Assembly (NCBI GenBank): GCA_033763335.1
Contig: JANRKU010000141.1
Span: 1-47,396 of the forward strand
Direction: 5' to 3'
Length of the DNA: 47,396 bases
Source of the DNA: GCA-2794515 sp033763335
Lineage (GTDB): Bacteria; Chloroflexota; Anaerolineae; Aggregatilineales; Phototrophicaceae
Below are positions 40,701-47,396 of this stretch, piece after piece. Each line of letters begins with the position of its first letter. The first letter of the stretch is position 1. The translations under genes and the position numbers were made by a program. The notes below the pieces were generated by a model. That model ran no database searches, was not told the origin of the DNA, and saw only the letters and a list, made by a program, of their open reading frames with translations.

Positions 40701-43392
40701 ATCATTCCGCACAGGCAACGCATGGACAACGCCGTTGGGCAGTTATTTCACCCCATCGCCTGTTGGCACGCAAGGACATGTGGCATTTGTGTATCCGGGG
40801 GCATTCAATAGTTACCCCAAATTGGGCTATGAATTGCTCCACCTGTTTCCAGAAGTTTATGAACCACTTTCTGCATTGTCATCCGATATTGGGGAAGTCA
40901 TTGCAGAACGGCGCTTGTATCCGCGTAGCCTCGAAAAACCGAATAACAAGCTCACCCGCCTGATGAAAGATGCGCTGGCAGATGATTCTGTCGCCATGAT
41001 TCAATCGGGTTTGAGTTTTGCCCTGCTCTATACACAGGTCATGCGCGATATTTTTAGAATTTCGCCAAAAAGTGCCTTTGGCTATAGTTTGGGCGAAGGC
41101 AGTATGATGTGGGGCATGGGGGTTTGGCATGATGCCGATACCGCCAATGCACAATTTAGCGCCTCTGACTTGTTCAAATCACGCCTCACAGGGGCGATGA
41201 ACACCGTCCGCGAAGCGTGGGGAATCGCCCCCGATGTGCCACCCGAACAATTTTGGGGGGCATATTTTATCGCCACATCCGCAGAAAAAGTGCGTGAGGC
41301 GGTCAGCCGTGAGCGCAAGGTGTATTTGACCCACATCAACACACCCAATGAAGTGATGATTGCTGGCGACCCTAGCGCCTGTGAGCGCGTCCTCAAAGCC
41401 GTTGGTGGAGAGAGCATGAAAGCCCCGTTTAGCGTGGTCATCCACAACGAAGCCATGATGAGCGAATTTGGCGAATTTTATCGGCTAAATCACATCCCCG
41501 CCACGCGCATTAACGATGTGGCATTGTATTCATCCGCCGATTACGCCCCAATCCCCACCGATACCGCCGTGGTTGCCAGTAGCATTGCCCGCATGGCATG
41601 TAAACAAGTGGATTTTCCGCGCATGATAAACACCGTTTATGACGATGGGGCGCGGGTATTCATTGAATTGGGACCCAGAAGCACTTGCGCCCGTTGGATT
41701 GATGAGACACTTGGCGATAAGCCTCACTTAGCTGTTTCGATAGATGCGCTCGGTGTAGATTCGCGCACATCCATTATTCGCATGATGGCACAATTGGTCA
41801 GCCATCATGTGCCACTCGATATGAGCGTATTGTATCGGCGTGTATCTGCCCCCATAGACACCTCTAAAAGCCTCACACGGGCAGTCCGTTTGGGCGGTGA
41901 AGATATTTATGCCACCATCTTAAAAACGCCTCTGGATGGCATACAGATTCCCGTAAGGGCGCAACATGTTGCGCCCTTACAACCGATTTCATCTGAATAT
42001 CAATCATCACCTGTAGGGACGGGATATATCCCGTCCACACCCCTGCCCAACGACCTCCATCGTATTCATAGCGACTTTTTGACGGGGCGCAAATCGGGGT
42101 TAACCACGCTGGCAGACATCATCAGTCAACAATTGACAACCGTAGGGAATGTTTCATCCGATAATACCGTAAGGGCGCAACATGTTGCGCCTCTACAACA
42201 ACCGACACCCGCGCCGATAAAATTAGTCATCCCACCGCCAAATCCCATCCTTGCGCCGTCTATTCGCAAGGGCAAAAAGCCGATGTATGATACCGATATG
42301 GTCGAAACATTCGCCATGAAGCGCGTGGCAGATTGTTTTGGCGAAAATTATGCCCTCTACGACCATAAACGCACCCCACGTATCCCCAATGGCGACCTCA
42401 TGCTCATCTCGCGCATTATAGATATATCTGGGGAACGCTATCAATCGGTGAATGGGACGAGTATTCATGCGGAATATGATGTGCCTGCCGATGCGTGGTA
42501 TTTCCAAGATAGTCCCTATCCTGTGATGCCCTATTCGCTCTATATGGAAATTGCCTTGCAACCCTGCGGATTTTTATCTGCTTATCACGGACCGACACTG
42601 CCTTATCCCGATATGGATTTTTATTTCCGTAATCTGGATGGCAAGGGCATATTGCATGAAGATGTGGATTTGCGTGGGCGCACCATCACCAATATCGTGA
42701 CGATGCTCGGTAGCACCGCGATGAGTGGCATTATCATCCAAAAATACAGTTTCAAGATGTATGATGAGGACTTGCTGTTCTATGAGGGCGAATCATCCTT
42801 TGGCTATTTTGAAAAAGTCGCACTCGCCAGCCAAGCGGGGCTAGATAATGGCAAAAGCGCCCCCCTATGGCAAGCCTCTGCGGATAAAAATAAGCTCATC
42901 ACACTCAACCACAATGCCATTGCGGGTAGCGGATTTATGACCCTTCCACATGGGCAACTTGACCTCACCGATAGGCTGATAATTATGCCCAATGGCGGTC
43001 AATTCAACGCGGGTTATGCTTATGCGAGTGCGGATGTGGTGGCAAGTGATTGGTATTTTAAGAATCACTTCCATCAAGACCCTGTGATGCCCGGTTCTAT
43101 CGGTGTCGAGACGGCACTCCAAGCGGTGCAGGCGTATGCGATTGAGACAGGGTTGGGAAAACAATTCAAAACACCCCGCTTTGCACAAGTGGGTGGTGGT
43201 CATACAGTGGTGTGGCGCTACAGAGGACAAATGCTCTCCCCCGCCACTTTGCACGCAGAAATCCATATCAAAAAGATAGAACAAGGCAAGCACGCCATCA
43301 CCATTATTGGCGATGCCCATATCTGGCGCGATAATTTGCGCGTATATGAAATCAAAGATTTGGCATTAGGGATTGTCGAAGGGGAAATATAA
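37711..43392 (+). CDS. PUFA-synthase-like KS-CLF-AT-DH-DH megasynthase
   Basis: About 1893 residues (numbering from the alternative ATG at 37699; GAGAGG supports 37711). Ketosynthase (5-450): C201 in DAACASS, H337 in ECHASGT, H373 in KSNVGHL. Chain-length-factor-like second KS (465-915): the Cys position is AEENS (661-665), so it cannot condense; H800 is kept. Acyltransferase (about 1025-1370): S1130 in FGYSLGE (usual GHS is GYS), H1249 in VVIHNEAM. A linker (1375-1520) carries three in-frame palindromic repeats. Two FabA-type dehydratase domains end the protein. The first (about 1535-1700) has YPVMPYSLYMEIALQPCG, where the FabA His seems replaced by Gln. The second (about 1760-1890) has the canonical NHFHQDPVMPGS with H1790. 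No acyl carrier domain. The order resembles PfaC plus a PfaB-like AT. Confidence 0.92.
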   Translation: MEKIAIIGIACLFPGADSPKAFWDVLHGNRRTIRHATDGQMGVDPQAFYDPSHVEPDKTYCLRGGYIGEYAFDGRGFRVSSEKLAGLGDPFKWALRVSADALSDSGYAQNEAVLARTGVILGNLSFPTRSSNALFTDLYRQLLGKAFSDKLSASVSLSPTPSDNAAIVNGLSSGYPSAIIANALGLGAGFFALDAACASSLYAVGLAGHYLASHKADLMLAGAVSAADPLFVNMGFAHLNGYPDEGGDSLPLDLRSDGLLAGEGAGMFVLKRLSDAVRDNDHIYAVVSGFGLTNDGHGKHILTPNSKGQMLAFEQAYARAGVSPNAVDYVECHASGTPVGDRTELSSMAQFFNHGHAPMLGSVKSNVGHLLTAAGMASMLKLILSMAHGQIPPTVGVEQPLTSQEGFGGGQVVRHQTVWNGQDGVYRAGVNAFGFGGVSAHVVLESSANTAPTLAPTPLPRMAIIGMDAHFGKFDTLEKYANALYDGETAFIPLPEGRWKGAHHHPEWLNHFGFDKAPDGAYIDRFDLDFAQYKIPPHPADEPIPQQLLLLKVADNAIRDAGLKEGGNVAVLVALGTELALHQYRGRLDLNWQVRDAIQKAGIHLSNEQASQLEYLAKDALLTRAQVNHYTSYIGNIAASRVSNLWDFSGAAFTVSAEENSTFKALELAQLLLAENAVDAVVVGAVDLAGGMENVVMRHALSPVHTGTPAIGIAQESTGWMVGEGAGAVVLVRAENAGNKPVYATIEALAFANSHTPSPDAPLPLIPTAQSVAQAMQSALQTANIKPEQVEYLELHASGIPHEDDAEIAGITSAYHGDNPICAMGSAKGIIGHTYAASGMASLIKTALCLSGRFIPVVPNWNSPKYPEKWAHTPFWVATKSRTWFTSKRIAGINGLSADGTASHVILSAEKSANKPRGYRAQGSPTLFLLSGGDEKAVLGRISAFQQSLTGAISLQAVADDLFASYSANHAYTVGLIARNTDEAIKEAERARAGVAESFRTGNAWTTPLGSYFTPSPVGTQGHVAFVYPGAFNSYPKLGYELLHLFPEVYEPLSALSSDIGEVIAERRLYPRSLEKPNNKLTRLMKDALADDSVAMIQSGLSFALLYTQVMRDIFRISPKSAFGYSLGEGSMMWGMGVWHDADTANAQFSASDLFKSRLTGAMNTVREAWGIAPDVPPEQFWGAYFIATSAEKVREAVSRERKVYLTHINTPNEVMIAGDPSACERVLKAVGGESMKAPFSVVIHNEAMMSEFGEFYRLNHIPATRINDVALYSSADYAPIPTDTAVVASSIARMACKQVDFPRMINTVYDDGARVFIELGPRSTCARWIDETLGDKPHLAVSIDALGVDSRTSIIRMMAQLVSHHVPLDMSVLYRRVSAPIDTSKSLTRAVRLGGEDIYATILKTPLDGIQIPVRAQHVAPLQPISSEYQSSPVGTGYIPSTPLPNDLHRIHSDFLTGRKSGLTTLADIISQQLTTVGNVSSDNTVRAQHVAPLQQPTPAPIKLVIPPPNPILAPSIRKGKKPMYDTDMVETFAMKRVADCFGENYALYDHKRTPRIPNGDLMLISRIIDISGERYQSVNGTSIHAEYDVPADAWYFQDSPYPVMPYSLYMEIALQPCGFLSAYHGPTLPYPDMDFYFRNLDGKGILHEDVDLRGRTITNIVTMLGSTAMSGIIIQKYSFKMYDEDLLFYEGESSFGYFEKVALASQAGLDNGKSAPLWQASADKNKLITLNHNAIAGSGFMTLPHGQLDLTDRLIIMPNGGQFNAGYAYASADVVASDWYFKNHFHQDPVMPGSIGVETALQAVQAYAIETGLGKQFKTPRFAQVGGGHTVVWRYRGQMLSPATLHAEIHIKKIEQGKHAITIIGDAHIWRDNLRVYEIKDLALGIVEGEI
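41953..41980. repeat. Family A palindrome inside the megasynthase coding region
   Basis: A perfect 28-base palindrome (GTAAGGGCGC to GCGCCCTTAC). In the gene's frame it encodes VRAQHVAPL at residues 1419-1427, in the linker between the AT and dehydratase domains. It keeps the frame open. Confidence 0.9.
42013..42037. repeat. Related palindrome inside the megasynthase coding region
   Basis: GTAGGGACGGGATA with the complement TATCCCGTCC, encoding VGTGYIPST at residues 1439-1447. Same left arm as 33948. Confidence 0.85.
42169..42196. repeat. Family A palindrome inside the megasynthase coding region, second copy
   Basis: GTAAGGGCGC to GCGCCTCTAC; one arm differs slightly. Encodes VRAQHVAPL again, at residues 1491-1499, in the same frame as the copy at 41953. 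Confidence 0.9.
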
Positions 43393-43403
43393 ATAGTTAA
43401 AAA

Positions 43404-43513
43404 CCTCACCCCTAAATCCCCTCTCCAAATTAGAGAGGAGACTTAAACCCACCCATTCAAAGGGCTTCTCCCCCTTCTCCAGACTGGAGAAGGGGGTCGG
43501 GGGGATGAGGTTC
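43404..43513. repeat. MITE/REP-like element, family B, second copy (inverted)
   Basis: The same element as 30382, in the opposite orientation: outer arms CCTCACCCC and GGGGATGAGG, inner hairpins at 43418-43440 and about 43467-43498. It sits inside the operon, between the megasynthase and pfaD, so it must allow readthrough or pfaD has its own promoter. Confidence 0.8.
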
Positions 43514-43538
43514 TCTTATAAATAAAAGGAGACATAGC

Positions 43539-45131
43539 ATGATTACATTTCGTGGACAACATACGGGCATGACATGGGCGGGGGGCGATGTGGCTTATGA
43601 TGAAGGGGGTATCCGCGCCAAACTGCATGACCTGTCGCAAGCCAGTTATGTGGTGCAAGGGGCAGATGGTCGCATTGGCGTGGCAAATGGTGGGGCAATT
43701 GCCCCGAATGGCGCATATCGGCTATTAGGACAATCGGGTGCGATTAGCCCCGCACAACTGGGCAATCCCGATTTTCAGACCGATTATGGCGTGCAATATA
43801 ATTACACGGCGGGCGCGATGGCAAATGCAATTGCATCAGAAGATTTGGTGATTGCATTGGGCAATGCGGGCTTACTCGCTTCATTTGGGGCGGCGGGATG
43901 TGTTCCGCCACGCCTAAAAGCCGCCATTGATAAAATTAAAGCCGCACTCCCCAACAAGCCATACGCCTTTAACCTCATCCATAGCCCTAGCGAAGAAGCG
44001 ATGGAACGCAATGCAGTGCAGATGTATCTGGATAATGGCATCAAAATTGTCGAAGCATCGGCATTTCTCGATTTAACCCCGCATATTGTGTGGTATCGGG
44101 CGGCGGGACTATCCCAAAATCCAGATGGCAGTGTGCATATTGGCAATCGGGTCATCGCCAAATTATCACGGCGCGAAGTGGCGATTTTATTCATGAAACC
44201 CGCCCCAGAGCGCCTTCTGCAACCCCTCGTGGAGCAAGGGCTTATCAGCCCATTACAAGCACAATTGGCTCAAAGAGTCCCTGTTGCAGATGACGTGACC
44301 TGTGAGGCTGATAGCGGTGGTCATACCGATAATCGTCCATTGGTGTCGTTGTTGCCATCTATTTTGGCATTACGTGATGAGGTTCAAGCACAATATAACT
44401 ATGCTGTACCGTTGCGCGTGGGCGCGGGTGGTGGCATCAGTACACCGTCATCGGCACTCGGCGCATTTATGATGGGTGCAGATTATGTCGTGACTGGTTC
44501 AGTGAATCAGGCGGCGCTGGAATCGGGGTCATCCCCCCATACCAAAAAAGTGCTGGCACAGGCAGATATGGCAGATGTCGCTATGGCTCCCGCCGCCGAT
44601 ATGTTCGAGATGGGCGTAAAGGTGCAAGTGCTAAAACGCGGGACAATGTTCCCCATGCGAGCGCAACGCCTGTATGAGCTATATGTGGAACACAATTCGA
44701 TTGATGATATAGACCCAGAAGAACGTGCCAAACTGGAAAAACAGGTGTTTAAGCGTCCCCTAGAAGATATTTGGGCAGATACGGTCAAATTTTTCACCGA
44801 GCGCGACCCAGAACAAATTCAACGGGCGATGGATAATCCCAAGCGCAAGATGGCGCTCATTTTTCGGTGGTATTTGGGATTGTCGTCACGGTGGTCAAAT
44901 GTGGGCGAAAAAGGGCGTGAATTGGATTATCAAATTTGGTGCGGACCTGCCATGGGCGCATTCAACGCATGGGCAAAAGGGTCTTATTTAGAAGTCCCAG
45001 AAAATCGTCATGCGGTGGATATTGCCCATCACATCATGACGGGTGCGACCTTGCTCTATCGCGTAGGGACATTGCGGGTGCAGGGAGTCAATTTTGCGCC
45101 TCATCTGACGGCGTATGTGCCAACAAAATAA
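43539..45131 (+). CDS. pfaD: PfaD-like trans-acting enoyl reductase
   Basis: A 530-residue flavoenzyme of the PfaD branch of the nitropropane-dioxygenase-like family. It reduces the enoyl bond during PUFA-type lipid synthesis. The N-terminal SYVVQGADGRIGVANGGAI and the FMN-barrel elements are typical: PYAFNLIHSPSEEAMERNAV, KIVEASAFLDLTPHIVWYRA, CEADSGGHTDNRP (active-site loop), PLRVGAGGGISTPSSALGAF and MMGADYVVTGSVNQA. The tail (RKMALIFRWYLGLSSRWSN to PENRHAVDIAHHIMTGATLL, each shown in part) matches full-length PfaD proteins. A GGAG lies 6 bases upstream of the start. It closes the three-gene lipid cluster and is followed by a terminator at 45140. Confidence 0.96.
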   Translation: MITFRGQHTGMTWAGGDVAYDEGGIRAKLHDLSQASYVVQGADGRIGVANGGAIAPNGAYRLLGQSGAISPAQLGNPDFQTDYGVQYNYTAGAMANAIASEDLVIALGNAGLLASFGAAGCVPPRLKAAIDKIKAALPNKPYAFNLIHSPSEEAMERNAVQMYLDNGIKIVEASAFLDLTPHIVWYRAAGLSQNPDGSVHIGNRVIAKLSRREVAILFMKPAPERLLQPLVEQGLISPLQAQLAQRVPVADDVTCEADSGGHTDNRPLVSLLPSILALRDEVQAQYNYAVPLRVGAGGGISTPSSALGAFMMGADYVVTGSVNQAALESGSSPHTKKVLAQADMADVAMAPAADMFEMGVKVQVLKRGTMFPMRAQRLYELYVEHNSIDDIDPEERAKLEKQVFKRPLEDIWADTVKFFTERDPEQIQRAMDNPKRKMALIFRWYLGLSSRWSNVGEKGRELDYQIWCGPAMGAFNAWAKGSYLEVPENRHAVDIAHHIMTGATLLYRVGTLRVQGVNFAPHLTAYVPTK

Positions 45132-45139
45132 TAGATGAT

Positions 45140-45174
45140 AAAAACTCCTCACCAACGCGGTGGGGAGTTTTTTT
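45140..45174 (+). terminator. Intrinsic terminator after pfaD
   Basis: AAAACTCC-T-CACC and GGTG-G-GGAGTTTT with an ACGC-type loop, followed by a T-run; located 9 bases after the pfaD stop. Confidence 0.9.
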
Positions 45175-45291
45175 ATGACACTAAGATGGCACTATATCAT
45201 ATTTTCATATAAATTTTCCTGATGTGTAAGAAAATCCCCCCTAAAACCTGTCATTATTGATATAAAGTCCCTCAAATTATAATTTACCCTC

Positions 45292-45323
45292 TTGACATTG
45301 TATGTTACTACAGGGTTTTTAAT
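45292..45323 (+). promoter_or_regulatory. Candidate metal-responsive promoter of the copper ATPase
   Basis: TTGACA (45292-45297) and TTTAAT (45318-45323) are 20 bases apart, longer than the normal 17. The spacer holds an imperfect dyad TGTA-N6-TACA. Long spacers of 19-20 bases are the mark of MerR/CueR-type promoters, in which the regulator untwists the DNA. The ATPase starts 40 bases further down after GGAGG. Confidence 0.45.
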
Positions 45324-45363
45324 AAGAGCATAGTAGCAAGTCAATCAGTCTTGGAGGAATAAA

Positions 45364-47396
45364 ATGTTAAATCATACCACAGCACAAAAACATGATGAGC
45401 ATGACCATAGCAAAATGAATCACGATAACCACGACCATAGCACCATGAACCACAATGAACATGACCACAGCAAAATGAATCATGGTAATCAGCATGAGCA
45501 TCATGGGCATGGTGTTGACCATAGTGGACATGAATTTATGTTTCGTGACCGCTTTTGGGTCAGCCTCATCATGACCATACCTGTTATTTTATTTACCCCA
45601 ATGATTCAAGAATGGTTTGGGTTTATGATGCCCACATTCGCGGGTAGTGAGTGGATTGCACCCATCTTTGGTGTAGTGATTTTTATGTATGGCGGTGTGC
45701 CATTCTTACAAATGGCTGTCCCAGAAATCAAACAACGCACACCGGGCATGATGACGCTTATTTCGCTTGCAATTGTTGTCGCCTTCTTGTATAGCCTATT
45801 TTCCGCTATCGCCAATTTTGGAGATGGCTTCTTTTGGGAGATGGCAACCCTCATTGACATCATGTTATTGGGGCATTGGATAGAAATGCGAAGTGTGCGT
45901 CAAGCATCTGGGGCGCTCAATGAATTGGCAAAATTAATGCCCGATACAGCCGAATTGATTGGCACAGATGGCACTATTCAGACCATCAGTGTAGCCAATT
46001 TGCAAAATGGGGCGTTAATTTTGGTACGTCCGGGGTCAAGCGTGGCAAGCGATGGTGAAATCGTTGAAGGCACATCATTGGTCAATGAATCACTTTTGAC
46101 GGGCGAATCGAAACCCGTGAAAAAACAAATTGGCGATAAAGTCATTGCTGGGAGCATTAATGGTGATGGCAGTTTGCGCGTAAAGGTCACTGCAACAGGG
46201 GATGCAACCACACTAGCAGGCATTATGCGACTGGTGAATGAGGCACAAAATAGCAAATCCAATACCCAAATTTTGGCAGATAAAGCCGCTGGTTGGTTAT
46301 TTTATATCGCTATAGCTGTTGCAACGCTCACCGCCGTTTTATGGACACTCGCAGTTGGGTTTGAGATTGAAGTGCTAGAACGAGTCGTCACCGTGTTGGT
46401 CATCTCATGTCCTCATGCACTCGGCTTGGCAATTCCCCTCGTGGTCGCCATTAGCACCTCTATCGGCGCACGGAATGGCATTTTGGTACGTGACAGACTC
46501 GCGCTCGAAGAAGCTCGCCATATTAATGTTGTCGTATTCGATAAAACAGGCACGCTCACCGAAGGTCGGTTTGGTGTGGTGAATCACATCATCGCGGATG
46601 GTTGGCAAGAAAAAGACGCATTGGCATTGGCGCTGGCTATCGAAGGTGATTCCGAACATCCCATTGCACAGGGCATCCGTCAACAAGCAGAATTGGCAAA
46701 AGTGACACCCGCTACCATTCGTGATTTTGAAATCATCAAAGGGCGTGGTATCAAAGCCATTTATAACGGCAAAGCCACCTATATGGGCGGTCCACGTCTG
46801 CTAGAAATGCTCAATCATACCCTCAGTGGGGCGATGGCAACCTTTAACCAACAAGCCAATGATAATGCCCAAACGGTTGTGTATCTGGTGTTAGAAAATG
46901 ATGTGGTTGCGGGATTTGCCCTTGCGGATGTGGTGCGTCCAGAGAGTAAATTAGCGATTCAGAAATTGCACGCCATGAATATCGAAGTGGCGATGCTCAC
47001 AGGTGATAGCAGGCAAGTTGCCGAAGCAGTGGCACGTGAATTGGGCATTGATGCGGTATTCGCAGAAGTTTTGCCCGAACACAAAGACCAAAAAATTGCC
47101 GAATTACAAAAACAAGGCAAAAAAGTGGCGATGGTGGGTGATGGTGTGAATGATACCCCTGCCCTAACCCGTGCAGATATTGGCATTGCCATTGGTAGCG
47201 GGACAGATGTAGCGATTGAATCGGCGGGGATTATTTTGGTGCAAAGCAATCCATTGGATGTGGTAAAAATCTTTACACTGAGCCGTGCCACTTATCGCAA
47301 AATGATTCAAAACCTCATTTGGGCGGCTGGTTATAATGTGGTGGCGTTGCCATTGGCGGCGGGGATATTAGCCCCAATCGGCTTTATTCTATCACC
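45364..47396 (+). CDS. copB: CopB-type copper-translocating P-type ATPase, cut by window edge
   Basis: At least 677 residues, open at the right edge. A very His/Met/Asp-rich N-terminus (residues 8-55) contains near repeats of HDEHDHSKMNH type, a metal-binding tail. Membrane helices start at about 63. TGES lies at 246-249, the transmembrane metal site is CPH (349-351; CopB-type, typically Cu-exporting), the phosphorylation site is D393 in DKTGTLT, and the hinge motif is MVGDGVNDTPAL. The last membrane helices have started at the edge (AAGYNVVALPLAAGI). The ribosome site GGAGG is excellent. Cu(I/II) export is the likely job. The MerR-like promoter at 45292 fits metal control. Confidence 0.95.
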   Translation, partial: MLNHTTAQKHDEHDHSKMNHDNHDHSTMNHNEHDHSKMNHGNQHEHHGHGVDHSGHEFMFRDRFWVSLIMTIPVILFTPMIQEWFGFMMPTFAGSEWIAPIFGVVIFMYGGVPFLQMAVPEIKQRTPGMMTLISLAIVVAFLYSLFSAIANFGDGFFWEMATLIDIMLLGHWIEMRSVRQASGALNELAKLMPDTAELIGTDGTIQTISVANLQNGALILVRPGSSVASDGEIVEGTSLVNESLLTGESKPVKKQIGDKVIAGSINGDGSLRVKVTATGDATTLAGIMRLVNEAQNSKSNTQILADKAAGWLFYIAIAVATLTAVLWTLAVGFEIEVLERVVTVLVISCPHALGLAIPLVVAISTSIGARNGILVRDRLALEEARHINVVVFDKTGTLTEGRFGVVNHIIADGWQEKDALALALAIEGDSEHPIAQGIRQQAELAKVTPATIRDFEIIKGRGIKAIYNGKATYMGGPRLLEMLNHTLSGAMATFNQQANDNAQTVVYLVLENDVVAGFALADVVRPESKLAIQKLHAMNIEVAMLTGDSRQVAEAVARELGIDAVFAEVLPEHKDQKIAELQKQGKKVAMVGDGVNDTPALTRADIGIAIGSGTDVAIESAGIILVQSNPLDVVKIFTLSRATYRKMIQNLIWAAGYNVVALPLAAGILAPIGFILS

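Noticed and set aside
45360..45500. Short tandem repeats at the start of the copper ATPase as a CRISPR or minisatellite
   Set aside because: They are codons for His/Asp/Met-rich units in a real protein and vary in sequence.

Overview
The window looks like a chromosomal segment of a mid-GC, probably monoderm bacterium. The gene set points to Chloroflexota, perhaps an Anaerolineae-like lineage. This is inferred from a heliorhodopsin, a PucR-family regulator, Uma2 and DUF433/DUF5615 families, tandem SH3b membrane proteins, a ClpC-type ATPase and many short palindromic repeats. There is no rRNA, so the assignment rests on gene content only. I saw no tRNA, CRISPR array or complete insertion sequence.

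Layout. 0-5.3 kb (mostly minus): a cut secreted protein, a heliorhodopsin, a DUF309 protein, two tandem paralogous membrane proteins (one with an SH3b domain) and a biotin carboxylase. 5.4-8.3 kb: a small unknown protein and a CheY-like receiver (plus) converge on a PAS/PAS hybrid sensor kinase (minus). 8.3-10.5 kb: a retron-like reverse transcriptase translationally coupled to an SPFH/band-7 protein. A consensus-like promoter and about 250 nt of strongly folded, non-coding leader lie upstream. 10.57-11.53 kb: a two-gene AT-rich cassette between direct repeats. 11.5-12.2 kb: a PIN-toxin/antitoxin pair with the toxin frameshifted. 12.2-15.2 kb: an AT-rich island, flanked by near-identical hairpin repeats, that carries a PfkB-fold kinase, three unknown proteins and a TIR-domain protein. 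15.2-18.4 kb: a pyruvate-dehydrogenase-type operon (E1 alpha, E1 beta, E2). 18.5-35.7 kb: ordinary housekeeping and accessory genes (UPF0316, membrane proteins, DUF433/DUF5615 pair, GT-C-like protein, ClpC, biotin carrier, EamA transporter, hydrolase, PucR regulator, uracil-DNA glycosylase, isocitrate dehydrogenase, AEC transporter, Uma2). 35.9-45.1 kb: a three-gene PUFA-synthase-like secondary-lipid cluster (KR-DH; KS-CLF-AT-DH-DH; PfaD enoyl reductase) with no visible acyl carrier domain. 45.3 kb to the end: a CopB-type copper P-type ATPase, cut by the window edge.

How genes work together. The biotin carboxylase (3.7-5.2 kb) and the biotin carrier (26.4 kb) look like two halves of one acyl-CoA carboxylase alpha subunit, split at the usual BC/BT junction. 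The lipid cluster holds the reductive and dehydrating steps of an iterative fatty-acyl/PKS cycle and needs a carrier protein from elsewhere. The 8.3-15.2 kb stretch is a mobile, defence-like neighbourhood: RT plus SPFH plus structured RNA, toxin-antitoxin, a repeat-flanked cassette and a TIR operon. It is the best place to look for an undescribed system.

Repeats. At least three families of short palindromic elements are scattered through the window. Three copies of one family sit in frame inside the inter-domain linker of the large PKS gene. The only gap over 300 bases without a gene is about 10170-10690. It holds the leader-RNA candidate, its promoter and one direct repeat.
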